This document shows, in pieces, positions 57,360-64,000 of a stretch of DNA of 64,000 nucleotides. The position numbers were made by a program, and so were the translations under genes. The stretch is from Plutella xylostella (taxonomy: Eukaryota > Arthropoda > Insecta > Lepidoptera > Plutellidae), in NCBI RefSeq assembly GCF_932276165.1, contig NC_063984.1:1495501-1559500 (forward strand), read 5' to 3'. The notes below the pieces were generated by a model. It searched no databases and was not told the origin of the DNA. It saw only the letters and a program-made list of their open reading frames with translations. Position 1 is the first letter of the stretch; each line of letters begins with the position of its first letter.

Positions 57360-58496
57360 TTATATTTCTCCTTTTAGCATTTTCTTTCTGTACTGGTACA
57401 GTTTCTTAATCCACATTTCTTTCAACTCCTCTTCACTTGGTATAGCCTGTAACAGCACAAATTAGGGTTAATTTATTGTTAGCACTCTTGTAACAAATGA
57501 AATAAATATAGCAGCAACTAGTTTTACTTAAAATAACAAGATGTGGTCAAAGCAGCTAACACTGAAGCAGAAGCATAAAGGAACTTAAGGGTAATGTCGA
57601 ACTTAAAAATGAATTACTGCCTTGTTTTGAAAGTATACTAGGGACAAAGATAACTTACAGAAAAATCTATTATGGTGTCATCTTTAGCAATACTAAGTTC
57701 TGTATCAGGCAATTTAACAGTATCATTATTCAAATCAATAACAATATTCTGTTGCTTCTTATTTCTTGAAGACGTGAAAGTCTTTGGTGCAAATGAGTCA
57801 TTGTTAATTTCCTCCAGAAGGTTCCTATCATGAATCGTCGGCATATCTTCCTTGACATCCACTTCTCTGTACTCATAAGTTGGTATTTTGGTCATTGTCA
57901 AGCCAGCTGCTTCAGCGGCTTTGATAGCTTTCTCAACTTTAGTCTCAATATCAGTAAGATTTAAAGTCTTTGGTAGAACTGGTTTTTCTGAAATGGGAGA
58001 TGGTGTATTTTAGTTAGTGGGTGATCTTGGATTGATTATAATTATGATTTCCCAATTAATCAAGTCACAAATAAGGGACCATATTAAAATATGTAATAAA
58101 AATACATAACTAACCTGTTATATCGCTATCACTAGACGACGGGGACCGTCTACGAGACTTGTGCTTCGACTTGCTGTACTTAGACTTACTGTGCGATCGC
58201 TCACTCGAGTGCGACCTCTCTCGAGACGGGCGGTTGGATCTCTTCGACTTGGAGCGAGAGGTCGAGCGTCGCTTCCTCGACTCGTAGCGGTCTCGAGACA
58301 CGCTCCGGGAGTAGCTGCGGCGCCGGTGGCGGCTGCGGCTCGGGGACCGCTTCCGCTTGTGACTGCTGGACTCGGAGCGGTCCCTGGACCGGGACCGCCG
58401 CTTGTGCTTGCTCTTCGACTTCTTGCGCTCGTAAGAATCGTCGGAGCTGTAGGAGGAACTCCTTTTCTCCCGGTACCGGCTCTTCTCGCGCGGCAT
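57360..58496 (-). CDS. RS-rich splicing-related protein, RSRC1/SRrp53-like, about 200 aa
   Basis: Three exons: 58496-58115, 57987-57659 and 57446-57360 (phases 1 and 0). The N-terminal 125 residues are an RS domain with many SR/RS pairs, typical of nuclear-speckle splicing proteins. The C-terminal half holds NNDSFAPKTFTSSR and the end EEELKEMWIKKLYQYRKKML, which parallel the SDSFVQQTF and EEKWFKRLIALRQERL parts of human RSRC1. An upstream in-frame Met would add 20 residues (start 58556); I chose MPREKSRYREK because the added part is not RS-like and the context there is good. Its 3' end faces Tim13. The middle Lys/Glu-rich helix is shorter than in human RSRC1. RSRC1 is the best guess. Confidence 0.72.
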
Positions 58497-58559
58497 TTCG
58501 GGGGTTTTTAGACCATTTAGAACAAGTTGGGGAATTGAGAAGGACTTTACAAACACAAA

Positions 58560-59740
58560 AATCTAAGTAAATAACACAAAATTCGCAATTTGCATTCACA
58601 AGCAAAATACAAAATATGCGATTTAAAAAAAAAGTCAAAGCCACAGATAAATTTAATCTGTGTGTTCCAAATATGAATGGAAAGAGTACGAACTCTACAA
58701 ACCTTCATTAATGCCTTTTTGCCCTAAATAAATAAATAAAGTAAGGGTTTTGCCCGATAGTTACTTTGCAACCTATCTTATTAGTACAACATGGAACAAT
58801 GCGGACCCGGGATCATCAAGGAACATCATGCGTCTCGTGGTAAAAAACTTTCGAGGGTGGTATAGTAATCGAGCGTGCGTGAGTCGTCGAAAAAAGTATG
58901 ATGAAAACTAAAAAGCGCAAGCGGAAGCTTTTCTATTTTCTGTCAACATTATCCATTGTTCAATGTCTATCATGCATGGCATGTGCATGGTGGTAACTAC
59001 AATAAAAATAACTGGCATTAAAGTGGCTGTGTTACTGACTCATAATAGTCATAATAGAACAGAAAATCTAGTCTTCCTAAGACTAACGATTGGTTTGAAC
59101 TCATCAACATCGAACAGTAGGTTAGGTGTTTAGTAAAACAACAGTTAAAACACATACTTACATGCATATTTTCCAGTTATTCCAAAAGCAACGATTCCCG
59201 CGCATTATTATTCTGAGCATTGAGTAGGTGGATCAAGGTTTTGGTCATTGCTCCAAAACAGTTAAAAAGTAAATACGTTTTACGTACGTTTCGTTACTTC
59301 AGAAATATTGTTATTTTCGAATATGTACAAAAAACAATATGAATGTTATTTATTCGATATTCAGTAAATAATCTACATATATTATTTCAGCTTTGATTGT
59401 GTTGCGTTTAAAACAAAGGAAAAATAAAATAAATACAATATTTTCTTATATGAAATCATCACCACTTGATTTTGTTGCGTAGAATGGAACTATGATTCAG
59501 GGATGGACGACGGCGAGCGATCATCGGCCTCGATGACGGAATGTGTGAAATTTTTAAGATGGTGAAGGATCAGTGTTTTTCTTAGTTACTAAAGAAAAGT
59601 AATACTGAAGCATAATTCCTTTATCTTAATAATCAAAATGTGTGTTGTCTTATAAATATATGGACTGTGGAAGTGTTGCATTGGAGGATAAGACTAGAAA
59701 AGTGTCGAACGTGTATTGTGGTGCATTGACATTGTTTCGG
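58560..59740. other. Intergenic, possible promoter of a rightward gene
   Basis: AT-rich, no gene or repeat recognised. It separates the RSRC1-like gene from the candidate exon at 59750 and may contain a 5' UTR. Confidence 0.35.
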
Positions 59741-59749
59741 TTGAATTTC

Positions 59750-59905
59750 TAGAGTCCACCGAGATTGCTATGGTTATTGTGTATCTGTGTGCCTGTGGTT
59801 TATCAAGTCAATGCGGTAAACATTTCTGATGTTGCCTATGCAATGGATCGGCAGGGAAGATCTGTTGGCACCATGGAGGCCAGTGATACACTGGACACCA
59901 AACAG
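59750..59905 (+). other. Candidate 5' exon A of an unidentified gene
   Basis: Acceptor-like TTGAATTTCTAG before 59750, and a good donor CAG/GTATGT after 59905. The open frame reads LLWLLCICVPVVYQVNA (signal-peptide-like but without a Met in this exon), then an ATG at 59842 giving MDRQGRSVGTMEASDTLDTKQ, with a second Met 10 codons on. It may be an internal exon or a first coding exon starting at the ATG. Product not recognised. Confidence 0.35.
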
Positions 59906-61559
59906 GTATGTCCTAAACAGGGCTAATTGCCGGTTGTTAACAATCGAACATTGCCGTGCACACATTGCCTTGATGTTCGTAATACTCGTACACTAATTGC
60001 AATACTCATATTCTACATACTTTACAATTTAATCATAATTTTCTGCATATCACCTGTTTTTCATGCAAATTTTTGCGTTTAACGAACTTTTTATGAGGTA
60101 AAGTATACTTAGGATTGAAGTATCTGGATCTTTGTGTCCATGGTACCTTTTAAATCATGTTCAGGCATTGGACAAGGCAAGACAAGTGGTGTGGGCGACA
60201 CGGCCTGCCCACACTGCCTTTAGAATAAATTATTGAAGCTAAACATTGTTATGTTCCTTACAAGTCCTGTCCAAAGAGTTGTTTGGCGTCTATTGTCTAA
60301 TTGTGACTCGTATGGCTGTGGCAGTTTATGATGAGAGAGTTTCAATCATAATGTAGGTAAAATGTGAATAATTTAAATAAACTTTTTCACCATCACATCA
60401 CATATTTAGTCTCCTTTCAATTAAGAACAAAAGGGTATATAATAGGAAAAAATGAAATTGCCGAGTCCTACAAAATTATTATTCTTGTCTGGACACAGTG
60501 GATAACATTGATGGTGTGTATTGTATTGTTGGCAGTATGGCACTTTCATGTGCAAATTTTAAACAATCATATAGATAAAATATAAAACCAAGAAAGAGAA
60601 AACTTATAATAGACATTATTTTTTAAACTTAATTTCACCATCATGAGACCTATTGCAGTTAGTATAGAGTAAGATGGCTCGTCATGACATATAAAATTGA
60701 CCCTAAAGAAAGTCAAGTTTAGGAATACAACGATGACCCTTCACACACAAGTATGTATGCTCCATTGGATCTGAATTTCATCTTTCTGCAGTCCCTCTTA
60801 TCATGTTTTACAAGTTGTCACATCTACATACCTCACCTACAAAAAGTAGTTTGTTTACTATTGAAAATAATTTCTTTTAAATCAACATAGAAAAAGAATA
60901 CTTTTTGTTTGACTGTACAAACAAAATTTTTAATTAGTTAATTGAGTACAATAACAAAGAATGGGTTAACAACCTTTGAAGACAACTTTGTTCATTAAAA
61001 TAACAATCATTTCCAATATTTCTCCATACTGCCCCATAGTCCCTTTATCAAATTCAATTTTAGTCTGTTTGACTTATTTATTCTTGTAGAGTGCAATTAT
61101 TATATTCCTTTGTTTTACTTAATTTTTATTAAATTAGATTTTCACATAATACCCATTACAATAGTGTAGTTCCTTTTATGGAAGACTATTCATTTTGGCT
61201 TTTAAATATAGATTTTATATCATCCTCATTTCATAATGTACTTTTATGAACTTCGCCTCAATTGCACAAAAAATTAAAAAGATGATGACTCATATTTGGA
61301 AATTGCTACATAAAATAATAACAGCATTTTTTTTAACTTCTTTATAATTTGTGTTAATTTATAAATTATGATCATGAATCATTTAGCATACCTACCTACC
61401 TACATTTCAATAATGCTAACACAATATGAAATCCTTCTATCCAAGACAACTCAATTAGCAGAAAACATAAATAGACAGAAAACAAACTATCCAACTGCTT
61501 AACCTCCAAGCACGATCTGTAGGCATCTCATAGCCGTTGTCTATGGGCTCTATGGAGGT
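59906..61559. other. AT-rich spacer between candidate exons A and B
   Basis: No coding exon or repeat recognised. If A and B belong to one gene this is intronic. Confidence 0.35.
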
Positions 61560-61800
61560 GGTAGGGGGGGCGCGCGCCGCCGTCAGTCTCGAGCGCGGTG
61601 GGCGCGAGACGCGCGCGCATCTCCTGTCTCCACCGTCCGCGAGTGATGTCCTGATCTCCTGATCTCCTAGTGCTTGTGCAGTGTACTATGGTGGCAATGG
61701 TGGCGTCCGCGTCAGGTTACGGCACACTGCGCCGGTTCCTCAGCGCCCCGGAAGGCCAGCAGGAAGCGCCCGTGCCCAGCGCCTCCATCGCAGTCTCGGT
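61560..61800 (+). other. Candidate alternative first exon B in a CpG-rich promoter
   Basis: GC- and CpG-rich DNA (61565-61640) in AT-rich surroundings, then an ATG at 61688 and an open frame MVAMVASASGYGTLRRFL to SASIAVS, ended by a TCG/GTAAGA donor at about 61800 in phase 0. Candidate exon A also ends in phase 0, so A and B could be alternative first exons of the same gene to the right. Product not recognised. Confidence 0.45.
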
Positions 61801-64000
61801 AAGATGCGCTCCAAGGCGGCCTCAAAATATACCCCCGTGTGTATGTGTAACCATAGGATGTTGAACGTAATCATAGTGCCTGTGTCCTATGTGGACCCGG
61901 TAATGGGAAGGTGTGTGCGACAGACTAATCACTGCGGAATGCCTCCATCCGATAAGTTAATGCGAAAACGATAACGGCGACAACGTATCGTGCCGTTATC
62001 TAATGATATTGCTGACCCTAGTGTGTTGCGATGGGTCACCGTGCGAACGAAACTAAATGCAAATTGTTAGTGTATAGTTGTGTACTCAAATCATACGTCT
62101 ACGTCCAAAAGACTAGAAAGCTGCTCATTATAATTTCTATTACAACCAGGTGTAGAAATTGCGGATAGCTTTCAGATGAAAAGGTGCCCCAGCGACAGTA
62201 GTACTGTTAGCATTGAATAAGATGTCTCGCTTCATGAGAAACCAAACACCTCATTGACTGATCAGCTTATAGCGAATCATAGACGTTCCCCATGAGAGTA
62301 CTTGCGAACATTACTGCACCGTAAAAAAGAAATGCCGTTGTCTGTCGATCATATCGTGGCAACCATTCCTCGGAGGTCAGTAACCGTACTTTCCATTTTT
62401 ATTTCGACAATGGGGCTAATATCGATTGCTAGAGGCCTTGGCTTTGTACCGAGGGCAGAGACAAGGAGTGATGACGTGATGTTTGGGAAGAGCCGGGAGT
62501 GATGCGGCAAGGTTGGCCCGCCAGACCGTGACGCCGTGAGGAGCATGGCTGGCTGCGAGCTCGAGCCGCGACCACCGACCCAGATCCATCTCGAGCATTA
62601 TCCGCCTTTTCTCCTCAAATGTATTCACTACTCGTTGAAAGTGTTGATTTTTGTATAAACTGTGCAGCTACTATAACATTAACTCGAGAGTCACATTAAT
62701 GAGACTGCTTTTGTAATGTACTGTATGTATATTCATAAACAAGCACATCTACTGAATACACTAATGGAGCTTGTAAATGCAATCATTGATTGTTGACATC
62801 ATTATGACTATGTACAGTTTGTACAGATAGGGATCTACTATAAATGTCATTCCGTTTATTCTACAAGCTTACACTGCTCTATGCAGTGCTTACTTTTATG
62901 TTCGCCAGGAAATCATAAAGAGCGCGGTCGTCGGTGCGTAGAGAAACCACCGCCAATCTAATTCCGATAGCTTTGATAATGGGGACCAATGGAAATGGAG
63001 ATGCAATTCCGCAGGCAATTGTTTTGCCCCCGACGGGTTCCCAGCAACCTGCCGTTGCTCGGTCGATGTTATAGACGTTAATGCTTCGCTTTCGAAACAT
63101 TTTCCGATCAAATGCGATGATGTTCGTAAACAGTGGCAGTTAACGAAGATCCGGTCGAAGGGAAAGTCTCGCCCATTATCTCCTACTCATATATAATTTT
63201 CCGGGCCCAAACTGGTTGCAACACCCGTCGAGATGCTGGAATGCTCAATAAACTACTAATCGTGCCGTGGGACTAAAACGAGTTCTCGACGGCCAATAGT
63301 TATTAACCAACCGAAGGAAAACCAGATATTTCGTATTAACTTAATGGTATGAATATGTAATGCAAATATACATTTGCTTCTGTTTAAAGAGTGCGTTGCA
63401 GAGTCCTTGTAATCGATTTCTTTGTTTACTTTGTCACTTTAATTGGCCCATAACGAACAGCTGTCGAAATGAACTCGCCGGCTGCCCTAGATGTTTCCAG
63501 CTGAGCTGTCTAGTTGCGCCACAGATCATTGTGTTGTCGCTTGTTTTAGTTTCGAGTCTCGCTTCCGCCCACTCCGCACCAGCTCGGCTCGGGACCTTGC
63601 CGCTCCTATACGTAGGCATAATGTCATGTTTTGCAACTCCCTCATTTATACCACCTTGTCATTAAAAGCAGTGCTTAATTCACCATATCCCCAGATCCTT
63701 GGTCTACATTTTATGATATTTGTACTTACATTTGATTTGGGCTCGTCTTGCTTGGCTGTTTATTTATTTTTATGATCAATATTTTCTGAGTGGTCTAATC
63801 AAAGCAATGCATTACCTATCAGACTTGCTTTATTATCTCATGAATCATGAAATAGACTCATTTAATGATCAATCAGATTGCGGAGAAAGCAATTCGTTTC
63901 ATCAGTGACGCAATTCTGGACTATTTCGAGTTGATTGCATTGCAATAGTGAATTTATTAGAATACCCATGGGCTTCTTAAATTGTTAATGAAACGCATCC
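61801..64000. other. Putative first intron, nothing recognised
   Basis: Mostly AT-rich DNA to the window end. Several short open frames lack splice context or recognisable products. No repeat with clear ends was seen. Confidence 0.35.

Noticed and set aside
58161..58511. 116-codon ORF opposite the RS-protein exon
   Set aside because: Antisense shadow of the Ser/Arg repeat coding sequence.

Overview
This is a eukaryotic, almost certainly lepidopteran (moth or butterfly), genomic window. The genes have many short exons with GT-AG introns, the DNA is AT-rich, and the repeats (RTE and CR1/Jockey-type LINEs, tRNA-headed SINEs, Lep1-like Helitron copies, many MITEs) are typical of Lepidoptera. The species cannot be read from the sequence. 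Exon coordinates below were assembled by eye from splice sites and reading phase, without transcript support.

Layout: 1-11.5 kb is gene-poor. It holds an intact RTE retrotransposon with a perfect 12-bp target site duplication (361-3558), several palindromic MITEs and a SINE interrupted by a hAT-type MITE. At 11.5 kb, minus strand, lies one exon encoding a KIND domain (Spire-like). From 31.1 down to 13.6 kb on the minus strand lies the 20-exon gene for the HD-PTP/Myopic homologue (Bro1 domain, coiled-coil V domain, long Tyr/Asn/Gln/Pro-rich linker, degenerate tyrosine phosphatase domain). An intact two-ORF LINE sits antisense in its intron 16.

From 32.7 to 54.0 kb on the plus strand lies a 22-exon gene for a 1157-residue protein that joins AT-hooks, a region closely resembling a complete Merlin/ISXO2-type DDE transposase, and an array of C2H2-like zinc fingers. 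I read it as a domesticated host-transposase fusion. Five of its exons have partial tandem copies in the following intron, some with compatible splice phase. A second large LINE lies antisense in its intron 10.

The distal part is compact and ordinary: SNRNP25 (minor spliceosome, minus) and Tim13 (mitochondrial chaperone, plus) are head to head, followed by an RSRC1-like RS protein (minus). The last 5 kb hold one or two candidate 5' exons of a gene running out of the window.

The genes do not form an operon or pathway. Shared structure is limited to head-to-head pairs (HD-PTP/transposase-fusion gene; SNRNP25/Tim13) and tail-to-tail pairs. The strongest candidates for something undescribed are the Merlin-derived zinc-finger gene, its repeated exon micro-duplications, and several mobile elements with clean target site duplications.
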